From NCBI GenBank assembly GCA_008973525.1, contig WACJ01000513.1:2542001-2606000 (forward strand): a DNA stretch of 64,000 bases, in the 5' to 3' direction. Below are positions 20,526 to 31,821 of this stretch, piece after piece (position 1 is the stretch's first letter; every line of letters starts with the position of its first letter). The stretch is from Stenopsyche tienmushanensis. Taxonomy: Eukaryota; Arthropoda; Insecta; Trichoptera; Stenopsychidae. The position numbers and the translations under genes are program-made. The notes under the pieces are model-generated. The model made no database searches. It saw only the letters and a list, made by a program, of their open reading frames with translations, and was not told where the DNA came from.

Positions 20526-21332
20526 CACTTAATCTGTTTTTATGCGATATATTCCACGGGGAGTCGCATATAAAAAAAATCGCATAAAAAAAGTCTTGAA
20601 CTATATAGAAAACTAAAGGATAGATTCCATTAATTTTAAAAACCGCATAACTTTAAATCAATGTGATATAATGTACCAAAAATCGCATAAAAAAAGTTTT
20701 ATAAAAAAAATCATATAAATAAAAACAATTTAATTTCACCATCCTTCTGTTTTTACCATTGATTTTTTTACGCAGTTCGTGATATGGAGATATTAAATTT
20801 TTGACCTTTATTTCACCATGATGTATTCAGAAATTTTCAAAATTTCATATGGTGTACCAAATACATATCAGAGCTTTTTTCTTAATTAAATATTCACATT
20901 TTTAAGATAAATCTAATTTAAATTACTAGTGTTTTTTCCAATAAAGAGTCTCTTGAATGCGTTGTAAATTTTGATCTTAATTTTATGCCATTGATGATTG
21001 ATTTTCTGATGGCTACTTCATTTTTCTTGATTGCTTTTACGGTCGATTCCCCCAAGTTGAGAGATTTGTGTATCTCCGTAGAATTTCATCCATTCGCCAA
21101 GTAATCCAAAATTGCCAGTTTCTTATCAATAGACTGGCAATTTTACCTTATATTCACATCGCCCTATACACTCACACTTTAACGGTTGTAACTTGTGCTA
21201 GTGTTAATTTTAGATTTTTTTAATGCGCATTCGCATAAAAAAAGTTTTATCCTCTATAGAAAAATGAGAGATAGATTCCATTATTTTTGAAAACCGCATA
21301 ACTTCAAAATCGCATAAAAACAAATCCAAGTG
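20526..21332 (-). mobile_element. Tigger/pogo-like DNA transposon, internally deleted
   Basis: Bounded by TA on both sides (20524-20525 and 21333-21334), with inverted ends CACTTAATCTGTTTTTATGC at the left and the complement CACTTGGATTTGTTTTTATG at the right. Motifs such as ATCGCATAAAAAAAGT and ATAGATTCCATTA recur just inside each end. It encodes a CENP-B-like N-terminal domain. A second copy, without coding, is at 57230-58060. Confidence 0.7.
20918..21137 (-). pseudogene. Tigger/pogo-like transposase N-terminal HTH fragment
   Basis: The minus strand reads QSIDKKLAILDYLANG, a stop, then EIHKSLNLGESTVKAIKKNE and AIRKS, and ends at a TAA complementary to 20918-20920. The pattern of an LAILD-type helix, then LGESTV-IKKNE-AIRKS, is the CENP-B/Tigger N-terminal psq-type helix-turn-helix, which binds the element ends. 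The rest of that domain and the DDE catalytic core are missing. No longer functional. Confidence 0.7.
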
Positions 21333-21389
21333 TACAATAAAATAATAAAATGATTTAAATCATATTAATTATCTAAAATTAAAATAGTC

Positions 21390-21550
21390 TTAATTAGTAA
21401 GAATATCGCTATAGTTCTTACCTTAAAATATTTTCACAAAATTTTATTTTTTGCCGAACAATATATTTTTTTATAAAAAAAGGATTGTATTTGTTGATTT
21501 TCCAAACCAAGTGTTACCAATTTAAAATAACACATTTTTATTAAATCGAT
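21390..21550. repeat. Partial GTTGACA-family element
   Basis: The block AATATCGCTATAGTTCTTAC and the following AT-rich sequence match the middle of the copies at 15885 and 63520. The ends are missing. Confidence 0.35.
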
Positions 21551-22684
21551 ATGAGCTTATAGTTTGAATTGATGAATGCAGCTTTAAACACGTTTTATAA
21601 AGGTTCTCAATCATGACCTTAGCAGGTCCATGCTTCATCATAGTCAGTCGCTGTCCGATTTGCCACTCAACGAAATAACTGTGCCTTTCAGTCACAATCT
21701 ATCATTCAAACATGATTTCAAATATGTCTATTTTTTGTAAGAACACAATGCTTTCTATTGTTTCAAACAATGTAACATGTTTTCGGTTCTTCGTGATTGA
21801 ATCAGGCAACATTTTGCATGGGGGAAATTCGATAATTCATTAGCGAACTGCAACGCTACATTCGCTCGGCTTATTCAGTGTCGAAAACAGCAGAAAATAA
21901 TGCTGCGACCTATTATTTGATAACCTTTTGTTGGCACCGAGGCGAGCTTTAAATCCGAAAGCTCCAGTTTTTGAACGCAGAACGACGGGAGCTTTAAAGC
22001 ACCGGCATAAAAACTATAGGGTCCGGGGCATAAAACAAAGCACCCCGTATGTGTAACGGCACAAAATGAGCAACGGGCACTAGTAGGACACGTTTTTTGT
22101 ATGTGTTTTGTTTATATTTGCTTAGCACCCCTCCCGGGCATCAAATTTAGCGTTTAATGGAGGGTACACACTGGTTACATTCGTATTTATGTACCCGGAC
22201 CAAATAAACCGCCTTGTGATTTATGAATCTTCAAATTCGCTCTTTTGAATCGACTATTTATTTATTTATGGCTATTAATAATTTATGAGCCTTTGTGCGA
22301 CATTTTGTTCAACAATTTTTCTATGTGTGCCTATAGAAAATAGCTTTTGGGTTCACCGCCGTGGGGGTAAATAAATTGATATTCATACATCTAAACGACA
22401 ATTTAACGCTTAAACCGATCAATCTAGTGCCAATTTATAGGATGAGCTCTGACGGTGAAAACAATCGTGCAAAAAAAAACCAGGAGCTCATACAAAATAT
22501 GGGCGTGCGTTCTAAAATAACGCGTAAAAATATTAATATGCAATTAAAAATATTTTGGTGCATTTTTAATTATAATTTTTCAGACGAAATTCATAAATAT
22601 GAATAATACCCAATAATCATGCAAACATGATTTTCTGCAGGATCATTCAATAAATTCATTCATTCAAAATAACGAATGCCATTC
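21551..22684. other. No gene recognised
   Basis: A patch of higher GC at about 21840-22200 and AT-rich DNA otherwise. The open frame at 22361-22606 has no motif. Confidence 0.4.
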
Positions 22685-22915
22685 AGCAAATTCAGTCAGA
22701 TTTACGCGACAAATTCATCGAAAATTAAACCTCCCGAATACGTATCACCAAGCGAAATTGCAGCAGATATTTAGATAATATTATATTTTATACTTATTGC
22801 CATAAAATATTATTTTGAATCAAATTAAATTTTAATAAATATTTTACATGAAACTTATTTTATTTACATTTAGAAATTGAGCGTTTTTATTGAAATACCC
22901 TTTATATACATTTTA
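22685..22915 (+). mobile_element. Fragment of AGGGTCTTTCAATAAG-family DNA element
   Basis: Plus-strand remains RITKRNCSRYLDNIIFYT (about 22743-22796) match the transposase tail seen at 16490. It ends with GAGCGTTTTTATTGAAATAC. Confidence 0.45.
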
Positions 22916-23434
22916 TCCAATGTTTTTTGTAATGTCCCGAGCGTTCACACAGAAATGGTATTTAATTGAAGCGATTCCAGTTTTGATTCGCAAGCCGCTG
23001 ATGCATCAGCAATGAGATCGCATTCATGGCCTCCTGTATGTACATTATGAAAGTGCAAACAATATATTATTTAATGCGCCAAACGCAAACATTCCCTGGT
23101 TTTGTTTCCTTAATCCGCAATGCGCAACGAATTTTTAATGTGCGTTGCACATCCATTTCAAATGAGGGCCGTTGGGGAGGGGGGGGGGGGTGAGCAGCCC
23201 TACCTAACACCCAGAACCAGCCCTCATGAAGTATGACCATATCACTAATTGACATTTCGAATCGTTCAAATGGCGAAAGCTCAGTATGTCCGTCTGTTCT
23301 TCAGTCTGATTGATTTTATCATTCAAATTCCCCACAAGATAAAGAATTCACACCCTCAAACAACTGGGCAGTTCAAAAGAGCGATTTTATTCTTGTTATA
23401 AAGTCTTATCATTCTGTCAAAGAAAGTTGAAAGA

Positions 23435-23552
23435 TACTGATGAAGCAACAGGGAATATTGAGCCATGAGGGCTAACCGGGAAGTCATGGACATCCACGGA
23501 GAAGCGTCAATCATCAACTTGGTCCGAACTTGCCTTCTTCATTGGGCAATAT
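23435..23552 (+). repeat. Flank of mariner copy C, duplicated at copy E
   Basis: This segment (for example GAAGTCATGGACATCCACGG and TTGGTCCGAACTTGCCTTCT) recurs in reverse complement at 50912-51025, next to mariner copy E. A 10-base poly-G run and other G-rich sequence lie upstream at about 23174-23191. Confidence 0.75.
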
Positions 23553-23662
23553 ATTAGGTTATCCCATAAGTTTCTTTCGCAAATGAACACAGATCTAATC
23601 ATAGCCATGGTTGAAGAAAGTTAGAAACTCCACGAACATTCGTCCATAACCATCTGACAAAA

Positions 23663-23938
23663 TTGGGCTACATCAATCGTTCAGATGTGTGGCTTCCTCT
23701 TGAACTGACTGACTCAAATAAACTTCAGCGTATTTCAGCATGCGATCTTCTTCTCCAACGACATAATAGCCAACCTTTTTTGAAGAGACTTGTCACTGGA
23801 GATGAAAGTTGGATAATTTATGAGAATATCCAACGTAAACGGTCTCGGACCAAGGGTACAGAAGCATTAACTGTAGCTAAACTTGGCCTACATCCGAAAA
23901 AATTTTGCTATGCATTTGGTGGGACTGAAAAGGGGTAG
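23663..23938 (+). pseudogene. Mariner transposase, N-terminal half (copy C)
   Basis: Reads GYINRSDVWLPLELTDSN and then LVTGDESWIIYENIQRKR, which holds the first catalytic aspartate, with the linker up to GLHPKKFCYAFGG. The frame is lost at 23938 where KKV-LLC has shifted. The upstream coding is broken by the 36-base deletion. Confidence 0.75.
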
Positions 23939-24004
23939 TTTGTTATGAGCTACTTCAGCAAGGTGAAACGATCAATTCAACAAAATATTGTTTCCAACTA
24001 GACA

Positions 24005-24012
24005 ATCTAAAG
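24005..24012 (+). repeat. Left 8-bp target duplication of nested hAT
   Basis: ATCTAAAG, repeated exactly at 25760-25767. An 8-bp duplication is diagnostic of hAT insertion. It lies in the mariner codons for DNLKDA. Confidence 0.9.
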
Positions 24013-25759
24013 CAGTGATTCCCAACCTGGAGGTCGCCAACTTATACAGTCAACTAAAAAAAATATTAACTAATACAAATTTTATTTTTAATGGTGTCTT
24101 GAAGTTTGAATAATTTCATATATTCAGAACTGGAAGTTTTCAGGAAGCAAATACAGCATTAGTGCAAGCATCATATGAAGTCGCATTGTAAATTATTAAG
24201 CAAAAAAACCTCACACAGTTGAATAAAAGCTCTTCAAACTCTGTAGGCTGAAAATGGTGAAATTAGTTCTTTCCAGGATTCCAGTGAACTAAAGATGCAA
24301 CGAATATCTCTGTCTAATAATACTATTCAGAGACGTTTATCAGAAATGTCTTCATTAAAGAGCACATTTTGAATGAAATCAAGGTTTTTTGAGATTGGAG
24401 GATTAAAGTGGAAAAATGTGTGTGGGGTTTGTACGGATGGTGCACCATCTATGCTTGGGTCAAAATCAGATTTTCAGAAAAAACTTAAAGAACTAGCACC
24501 CCAAGCAAGGGGAATCTACTGCATGATTCACCGGTATGTCCTTGCTAGTAAGACTCTTCCAAAACCTCTGCAAGAGGTACTTGGTTCGTTGATAAAAATC
24601 GTGAAATACATCAAATCGGAGCTATTAACACCCATCTGTTTAAAGAACTGTGTAATAACATGGACTCTGATCACGAGGCTTTTCTTTTCTATACTGCAGT
24701 ACGCTGGTTGTTAAAAGAAAATGTTGTGAATCGTGTCTTTGATTTGAAAGATGAAATCAAGTTGTTCTTAGAAATGCAAGAGAAACATGACCTTTTAGTA
24801 AACTTTAATGACAAAGCTTGGTTGAAAAGAGTAGCATATCTAGCAGATATATTAGAACACCAAAATAGGCTAAAGCTTGAAACTTCAGGGAAAGGAAACG
24901 AATATTATCACATATAACGACAATCTTAGAGCATTTTTATCCAAGCTGCTAAACTGGCGAAGAAAATTAAATCTTGGAAACATTGCTATGTTTGAAAAAC
25001 TCTGCAGTGTGCTAGATGAATCTGAAGGTGAAATAGATGAAAATATGAAAACAGGAGATTATTGGGCATCTCGAATCTTTTGAAAATGAACTTCAGCGTT
25101 GCTTCCCTGAGCTGAAAGAACAAGAAACAATATTGACACGAAATCCATTCTCAGCTTTCTTTGATTTAGTCAGCATTCACGATTAGTTACAAGATGAATT
25201 CTTGGATTCGCGGAATGATTCCTCGGCACGTAACTTGTTTAATGAAATGCTCACACAATTTTGGTGTGGTATGTATCATTCATACCCAAATGTTACAATG
25301 CTTGTCTTTCGACTTTTAGTTCCGTTTGTACCTACAGATCTTTGCGAAAGTGGATTATTAACTCTTCTTCGCTTAAAAACAAAGAAAGAAAGAACTTAAT
25401 TATTGAGAACGATATGAGGTTGACGTTAAAAAACACTCAATCGCGGATTTTGAGACTGGTTAATAACATGCAGTTTAAACCTTCGCATTAAATTAATTAT
25501 TAAACATAATTTAAAATAAAATTATACTCAAAAAAAACTGTTTTTGTTGTTTTTTTTTAATTACCTTATTAAAAATTCCCTCTTTAATTTCATCGGTTTT
25601 ATTGGATCTTGTTCAATGACACAACACCTTCTTAACTCTTGAGTTGAGGCCTGATGTGGCGAGTATTTTGTATGTATTTATAAATTGCGTGGTTTGTATT
25701 GCGAGTCACACGACTTTTATAAAAAGGGGTCGCCACCCGAATAAGGTTGGGAACCACTG
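24013..25759 (+). mobile_element. hAT transposon (Buster/ZBED5-like) nested in mariner
   Basis: 1747 bases with inverted ends CAGTGATTCCCAACCT and AGGTTGGGAACCACTG, flanked by the exact 8-bp duplication ATCTAAAG. The ends, target size and encoded protein agree. The duplication has TA at its centre, as Buster-type hATs prefer, and also differs by only one base from the Ac-type core TCTAGA. The element inserted in the same orientation as mariner C. Confidence 0.9.
24160..25491 (+). pseudogene. hAT transposase, Buster/ZBED5-like, multiply broken
   Basis: Coding is spread over several frames. In order: MQRISLSNNTIQRRLSEM (near 24295), CTDGAPSMLGSKSDF (24430s), GIYCMIHRYVLASKTLP, the insertion-domain region through DMDSDHEAFLFYTAVRWL, and a block around LKLQGKETNIITYNDNLRAF. 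The dimerisation region follows with LCESGLLTLLRLKTKKER (to 25399), DMRLTLKNTQSRI and a terminal FKPSH before the stop at 25491. This arrangement matches ZBED5-type domesticated genes and Buster hAT transposases. A deletion near 24370 removed the segment with the first catalytic aspartate (present as QVDESTD in the copy at 34620). The N-terminal BED finger is absent. Inactive. Confidence 0.8.
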
Positions 25760-25767
25760 ATCTAAAG
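25760..25767 (+). repeat. Right 8-bp target duplication of nested hAT
   Basis: ATCTAAAG, identical to 24005-24012. Confidence 0.9.
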
Positions 25768-26055
25768 GATGCAATTGCCAAAAAACGGCCAGAATTAGCG
25801 AACAGACGAGGCGTTGTTTTTCATCACGATAACGCCAGGACTCATGTGTCTTTGCTCGTCAGAAATAAATTATTATCATTTGACTGGGATGTTTCACCTC
25901 ATCCTCCATACTCTCCAGATATTGCCCCTTCAGATTATTATTTATTTCTTTCATTAAAAAAATCTTTACATGATAAAAAATTTAATCCAAATAATGATAT
26001 AAAAATGTACCTTAATCAATATTTTGCTAACAAACCTGAGAAATTTTGGCAATAA
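25768..26055 (+). pseudogene. Mariner transposase, C-terminal half (copy C)
   Basis: Resumes the mariner frame after the hAT: DAIAKKRPELANRRGVVF, HHDNARTHVS with the second catalytic aspartate, and HPPYSPDIAPSDYYLF with the third. Thirty-four residues separate the two aspartates, which places the enzyme in the mariner DD34D group. It ends KPEKFWQ then a stop. The catalytic triad is conserved in this copy but divided by the hAT and upstream breaks. Confidence 0.8.
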
Positions 26056-26320
26056 TGCATTATGAGGCTTCATGAGAAATGAAGAAAGGTAATAGAACAG
26101 AATGGATCATATATTATTCAATAAATTTTGATTTAATACAAATTATTGTTTATTTTTTTCTTAATATGAAAACGAAAGAAACTTATGGGACACCCTAATA
26201 TTTATCATATTTTTATCAAATTTGTTCGGTGAATAAAAAATCTTATCGTTGAGCCAAAAATTTCAATTTTGCATTTTTCAATCCATAAGGCGATAATTAA
26301 TTGTCCATTTTTTCAAAATG

Positions 26321-26764
26321 CAGTCTGCGGACCGCAGCGGTCCGCAGACTCTGCTCCGAGATCCTACTTCTGACACCAATGTAACATGGTTGAGTAAGAG
26401 AAGCCATGCGGTTTAACAGCGCCATCGCGTCGGGATGATATTTAGCCTACGCTACAAGTTCATATGAATTCAAGCTTCTTTTTCGCTGCGGACCCCATTT
26501 TTAACATTTTTTTCTTTGCGGACCCTTACCCAACTCTAGACATTTTATGTCGTTCTTGAGACTTAATTTTTCAAACAAATTTCTTGGTCAAATATTGGTC
26601 AAAATACTTCTTCTTATGATTTGTGGACTGAAAACTTTGTGAGTTCAGCTTAGTTGAATTGTAGTTACAAAAATGTACCGCATAATAATTCCATGAAAAT
26701 ATCTTGTTCAAGTATAGATAAATATGTTTTATATTTTTGCTGAACCCTTGTTTATGAACCACTG
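26321..26764 (-). mobile_element. hAT-like remnant containing an LTR leader fragment
   Basis: The right end is the complement of CAGTGGTTCATAAACAAGGG (26745-26764), a hAT-type terminus. The interior repeats GCGGACCC motifs (26490s, 26518-26526). At 26360-26380 the minus strand reads TTGGTGTCAGAAGTAGGATC, an LTR-retrotransposon leader, so another element is mixed in. No matching 8-bp duplication was found. Confidence 0.4.
26322..26350. repeat. Perfect 12-bp inverted repeat
   Basis: Arms AGTCTGCGGACC and GGTCCGCAGACT around a 5-base loop. GC-rich in an AT-rich setting; probably the folded-back end of a hAT-type element. Confidence 0.8.
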
Positions 26765-27964
26765 ATCTAGTTTATTAAACTTTATCGTCGACTGAGGAGC
26801 CGCTAAATTGTAATCAACGGCATCCATAGCAATTTTTGGACGGTCCGGTCTTTTCTTGTTCTTAAACGTCTCAATCACCGAACGATTTCTTATGTTATGA
26901 TGCACGTTTTTGATAGAATTCTTAATTTTTTAAGCAATTAATCTTTTTAAAAAGACTTTATGATGATAAGAACGCAATGAGATTTAAATTTAAAGTAGCG
27001 TATATAACCTATTGTCGGTACTGTATATGTGCATGTATTTACCAAGTCGTTGTGGAAGTTAATGAGACAGAAATGAATATCCGGTGGGATTTATACGAGA
27101 AAGACGATTGTTTTTTAGAGGGAAAGCGATACTATTTGATAAGAGTTCTTTAGAATGGATGAAAATATCTTTGAAGAAGGCAAGACAAATATATCTCTCG
27201 AAAAGAAGTGAGGCCTGTCTGAACCTTTGCTCTTGTTTCCTCAGCGTCCCGTGGACAAATATTTTAAATGCGAGTTATTGACTAAAGTCAGGACGACACT
27301 GTTTGTTGAGGACACCTTCGCCAGGGCCGCATCGGGGAAAACTGAATAATTCATCTGGGTCGTGTCAGAGCCTCAGGAGTATAGCAACCCTCCCCGGTAA
27401 CACCCCTGTAAAGTGGATGTTTTCTTCATACACATTTTTGTCAAATCGCTTGCGACATCCGCGTATTTTTGCTCTCCCGAGATGTTGGAGAGAATGTTCA
27501 GCACGAGCACATACAAGCATTACATTATGTCGCTCCATCTTATTTATTCTTCCATCATGTATATCATCGCATTGAATACGTTCCATTTTAAATTATATCT
27601 CACACATCCACAACCACTTTTATACCCAGCAATAAAATGCAAAAAATACAAACCATTTTAAAAAACCAACCACCAATAGCGCATTTTCGCAATCCATATT
27701 TTGATTAACAGGACAAATATTTGAATGCAAATCTAGTCCCCGAAACTAGCTCAACCGCCATAAATTCACCCTTAAATTCCCACAAGTGCAATGTTATGTA
27801 TATAATGGCAAAGTTTATATCTTCTTCTAATTATAAACACAAATTTTGAACATCGATCGCAAACACTTAAATTTATTGTGAACTGCTTAGTAATATATGG
27901 CAAATCACCATGGAATATTATAATCTTAAGACGCAAATAATTATTGCCCTTAAAGTTAACGCAA
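26765..27964. other. No gene recognised
   Basis: Mostly AT-rich. The frames at 27303-27575 and 27365-27586 are on opposite strands of a moderately GC-rich patch and show no motif. Confidence 0.4.
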
Positions 27965-28195
27965 CAACAAATTCAGCCAGATTTATGCGATAAAGTGATC
28001 GAAAATCTGTGTCGCCCGAATGCGTGCCACTGAACAAAGCCGCGTCGGACATTTGAACGACGTTATATTTCCATACTTAAAGCCATAAAATATTCTTTCA
28101 AATTAAATATAAATTGAGTAGATATATAACATACAATTTGTTTTATTTAGATTTAAAAATTGAGCCTACTTATTGAAAGACCCTATACACATTCA
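27965..28195 (+). mobile_element. Fragment of AGGGTCTTTCAATAAG-family DNA element
   Basis: The plus strand reads ARMRATEQSRVGHLNDVIF before a stop (about 28015-28083), the clearest copy of the transposase tail. It finishes GCCTACTTATTGAAAGACCC. Upstream QIQPDLCDKVIEN-like codons are frameshifted. Confidence 0.55.
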
Positions 28196-28848
28196 ATATG
28201 ATTTCTTCTCGCTTTTTTTTGTAATGAGTTGTTATAGTTGAATAAGATTTTGGATTGGAATAATAGATTTTTCAACAAGATTTAGTATATAAAAATTTAA
28301 AATTTGGTTGGAAAGATCATATCAACTTTTTTTTAAAATGATAAAAATATGTTTGCATTGAACCACTTATCGAAGAAGGAAGAATATGAATGCACTGTAA
28401 TCAAGTAGAAAAGGCCAATGGATAGGCTTGTATGCGGGAAGAAGTATTCTTCCCGCGGATTCGTTTGTAATCTCGTGACTATCTACACCTGACCATTTCC
28501 ATCCTCCAGTTCAGCTTCATCGATCCAATCCACGTGCAATTCATGCATCTCGCAGCTTATGTGAGAGTGGAGTGCAACCCAAGGGCTCTGTTCCCAAAGT
28601 CTCGATCCAGACTTATCCTCATATCCTGGATGTAAAAAAGTAAAAATAATGAAATTATATTTAACCCCTACTTACGCTAACAAGCTTAATTATGCCTTGA
28701 TATATTTCGCGATGAAATGAGTCATCAAATATTGACGGCACCACTCGAGTCACTTTCAAAGCGCAGTTCTGTCCAATTCAGGACGCGCATGAGTGAAGAT
28801 ACAATATGATCCGTCATTAAATAGATTCTGAGCAGAAAATTTGTCCGC
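28196..28848. other. No gene; short LTR-like patch
   Basis: Around 28435-28480, GCGGGAAGAAGTATTCTTCC and CGCGG resemble the conserved core of the LTR family at 38830. The rest is unassigned. Confidence 0.35.
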
Positions 28849-28906
28849 TTGTTTCGTAGACCGAGATTTCAATTAGATCGCACTATTTGCAGAGCACTCG
28901 GGCCGC

Positions 28907-29440
28907 ATGTTAAAGGCCGGTTATCATTTCATTTCATCCACAGTGTTCAGCAAACAAGCGCAGATGATACGGGGTGGATTTTTATTGCGGGCGAACCCAA
29001 ATCGAGTGCCGGCCCTGCATACGAGTGCCGACGCTATTTACTTTGTCATTCATTATCGTATACTAAGGAAAGGCCCGTTTGCAATTCGACCACAAGTAGC
29101 CTCCCCCCATACAATCACTTTATTTATTCAAACTTCATTTTTTAGATTAGGTCAATATTCATCAGATAAGTGGAGTATTCCGGACGAATTCGCGGCGTGT
29201 GCCAAAATAACCCGAGTGCGCGTCCGCGACAAACTGTTGTATTGTGCAACGCGCATGCGCGCAGCGCCAAATGAACATATCATCAATGCATTCAAATACA
29301 ATATAATCGCTAAATCTACTTATTTAGCCCAACTTAAGGGTGGATTTACCAATGGAGAAGAGCCTAGTGCTCACGTCGTGGGTCATCAAATTATAAAAAT
29401 ATCAGCGAGCGCTCTCGGATTTGCTCAAGATTTAAAATAA
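28907..29440 (+). CDS. Unrecognised 177-codon open frame
   Basis: One of the longest open frames outside transposons in the window and less AT-rich than its surroundings. The predicted protein is basic, with no signal peptide, membrane segment, repeat or motif that I know. Another frame (28849-29145) is open across its first half. In a 64-kb window some frames of this length can arise by chance in a GC-richer patch, so it may be non-coding. No splice structure or transposon relation was evident. Confidence 0.15.
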   Translation: MLKAGYHFISSTVFSKQAQMIRGGFLLRANPNRVPALHTSADAIYFVIHYRILRKGPFAIRPQVASPHTITLFIQTSFFRLGQYSSDKWSIPDEFAACAKITRVRVRDKLLYCATRMRAAPNEHIINAFKYNIIAKSTYLAQLKGGFTNGEEPSAHVVGHQIIKISASALGFAQDLK

Positions 29441-29978
29441 ATAGATGGCATTTGCAATTATTAATATTTAATATAATTAATAACGAGTAAAAGCAGTGTA
29501 ATGCAGGGTAAAATTGCACCGATCCACATACCCTAATAATGTGATGCAAATAAATACGACAAATCAGTTTCTAAGCATGAAAACGAAATGGATCGTCATC
29601 AAGAAGTCTCGCAGTTGAAATCTCTTTGTCTCATTGTTGTTACACCATCAGAATTAATGCAATATTTACGCTCTTATATTGACACGTATCGTGCTGTGGC
29701 ACTCGCCGATGATTGCCATCGATTGATACCAACACGCCGTGGCGGCCATTGATGACTGCCAATGATTGATTCGAAGAAAAGGTCTTTAATCGCTCTTTAA
29801 CGGAATTTTAACATGAGATATAACTGCCTCGTATATTCTTGATGTACAAAGGGGATTCAAATATAACCCGGAATTTTGCTATACAAATTTATAAGTGATA
29901 TATAAAAATACAAATGGAGTGTCTTATTTTTTGTATTGAAACGAAACGACATGAAAAAATGTGTACGTATTTAGTTTA
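29441..29978. other. No gene recognised
   Basis: AT-rich, no motif or element end seen. Confidence 0.4.
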
Positions 29979-29982
29979 TTAA

Positions 29983-30482
29983 CCTTTTGAGGAGCGAGCA
30001 AATTTAAAATCGACGAAGTCGTTGATGCCATAATCGCTTTACACCGATTACTTTCTGTCAGCTTAATTCGAAGCAGAATCAATTGTAAATAAGCACTGTT
30101 GATAGCATACAAGACTACGCCATTTTTTTTACATAAACAATACACAAGAAATCGATTCATTTAATCCTGCTTTAGAAGGAAATGATAATCGGACAAAGAC
30201 TCATTCAACAAGAAGCAATTACATAAACAAACACTGTCGATAGCACACGCTCATTTATTCGCTCATTTCTCAGAAAGTTTCAGAAATCAATATTAGTCGA
30301 TAAATTTGGGCTATCGATCTATACAATCGTGTGATGTATGCAGGGAAGCTCTCCGTCTCTGTCTCCCGAACTGCGCTACGTTCTCTCTCTGTCTCTTTCT
30401 GTCTCCGAGCTCAATGTACAAGAGTGCTCTTTCTGGATAGTGGAGGGCCCTGGGATAGTACTCCTTTAGGATTTAAGTTGGC
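29983..30482 (+). mobile_element. TTAA-flanked piggyBac-type element, non-coding
   Basis: TTAA at 29979-29982 and 30483-30486 flanks a 500-base element that starts CCTTTTGAGGAGCGAGC and ends near GTACTCCTTTAGG. It is related, in the opposite orientation, to 53527-53926. Inside are ACTGTTGATAGC motifs and a CT-rich tract (30355-30415). No transposase is encoded. Confidence 0.6.
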
Positions 30483-30494
30483 ATTGACTTAACT

Positions 30495-30552
30495 TATTTT
30501 AGCCGTTGTAAAAGACGCTGCAAATGAAATAGATGCTATAGGAGGATTGACT
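30495..30552 (+). repeat. End fragment of GTTGACTG MITE
   Basis: GTAAAAGACGCTGCAAATGA followed by GCTATAGGAGGATTGACTGT matches the right end of the MITE at 42451-42630. Confidence 0.5.
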
Positions 30553-31734
30553 GTGTATTCATGTCAGGTTATAAACAGAATCTTCTTTTTCTTGATAACA
30601 GCGATTTTACCAGATTCTGGATTGTTGAAGAATTGGTCGATATTCCATATTGACTGGCTGGCATTGTCAACTTTTGGGAAGTTTATCATCTTGGCATCCT
30701 GGCTCAAGTTGGCTTTGGCGCTTTTGAAAAGTTTCTGTGGATTCTAATTACTGAAGACTTTCCACCCTAACACAACCAACAACAGCCCTACAACTGAAAT
30801 CTTGTCCCAAAATATTCTCGACGACATAAGTAGAGAATTATAAGAATAGATTATTTGATGGTAGACGGGTGGTTTACCTCTCAAAATCCAGGAGCCTTTC
30901 GAGCATTCCCGCCAAAATTGACCCAATCAAATTTGTCCGTTTTCCCTCTCGATTGAACAAATGTAATATCCAAACCCTGTTCTTATTCATCTGAAACGTC
31001 TTATCGTACCGTATGTACATGTATTTCATACGTGCCTACAGTATGTATGTATATTTCGAGTCTCCTGTCGGGCTCATGGACGCGGAATAACTCTAAGATT
31101 TTAGTTTAAATATTATTTATTTCATTATTTATCCTGAATGTTTATGTTCAACAATAAAAATATTAATTTATTGGACACAAGGCAACTACTCCTACCACCG
31201 AATTAAGACCAATGCGTTGTCAACATCCGGTTTTATTGCATTTATTAAATACCTAGATAATTTATTATTTTCATTGTTAGGTATATTAACTACGGTGCGA
31301 ATATTTGGACTATTTGTTGGAGCGTAATGTCCAATAAATAAGTCGTTTATTACCCAACACAAATATGATCAATTCGGAATAAATGGAATGGCAATATGAC
31401 GCAACGAATAAACTTTATGCGCGGCTCGTATTTTTAATTTGCATTATTTTAGGAAATATTTGTTTTCGATATGAAGAATTATTGCTGGGCATAAAATTAT
31501 CCAAACATCGTTTTACGACCGCCGTAAAGTTATTGGTCGTAAAAGGCAAAAATGTCCTAACGCCGGGCGGACCGAACTTTAGGGCCAGCGAGTCTCAAAC
31601 TAACTTCGCACTACAATTTTCTCAAACAATGAACTTGAAATGCATGTTTGTTTTAATGAAGGGCTAGTCATGTGACGAATGAATTATTAAATCCGTGAAA
31701 AGACCTCAGATATAACTGGGATATGAATACACAG
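30553..31734. other. No gene recognised
   Basis: The frames at 30547-30747 and 31383-31667 have no motif. No element ends were seen. Confidence 0.4.
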
Positions 31735-31821
31735 TGTCTTTCAATAAGGACGCTTTATTTTTAAATATAAATAAAATAAGTTTTATATAAGACATCTACT
31801 TCTAATTCTATTGGAAATATA
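31735..31821 (-). mobile_element. End of AGGGTCTTTCAATAAG-family element
   Basis: GTGTCTTTCAATAAGGACGC and the following AT-rich end region match this family. The copy is cut short by the mariner family 2 insertion. Confidence 0.5.

Larger units (their letters stand above)
23553..26200 (+). mobile_element. Mariner family 1, copy C, split by nested hAT
   Basis: The left end is TTAGGTTATCCCATAAGTTT and the right end is complementary, finishing GGGACACCCTAATA. Without the 1747-base nested hAT and one copy of its duplicated target it would be about 900 bases. It also lacks about 36 bases in the N-terminal coding region (joined at GAAGAAAGTTAGAAACTCC), a deletion shared with copy E. Confidence 0.9.

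Noticed and set aside
23174..23191. Poly-G tract as a functional G-quadruplex
   Set aside because: A 10-base G run preceded by two short G runs; no four separated runs and no context to support function.
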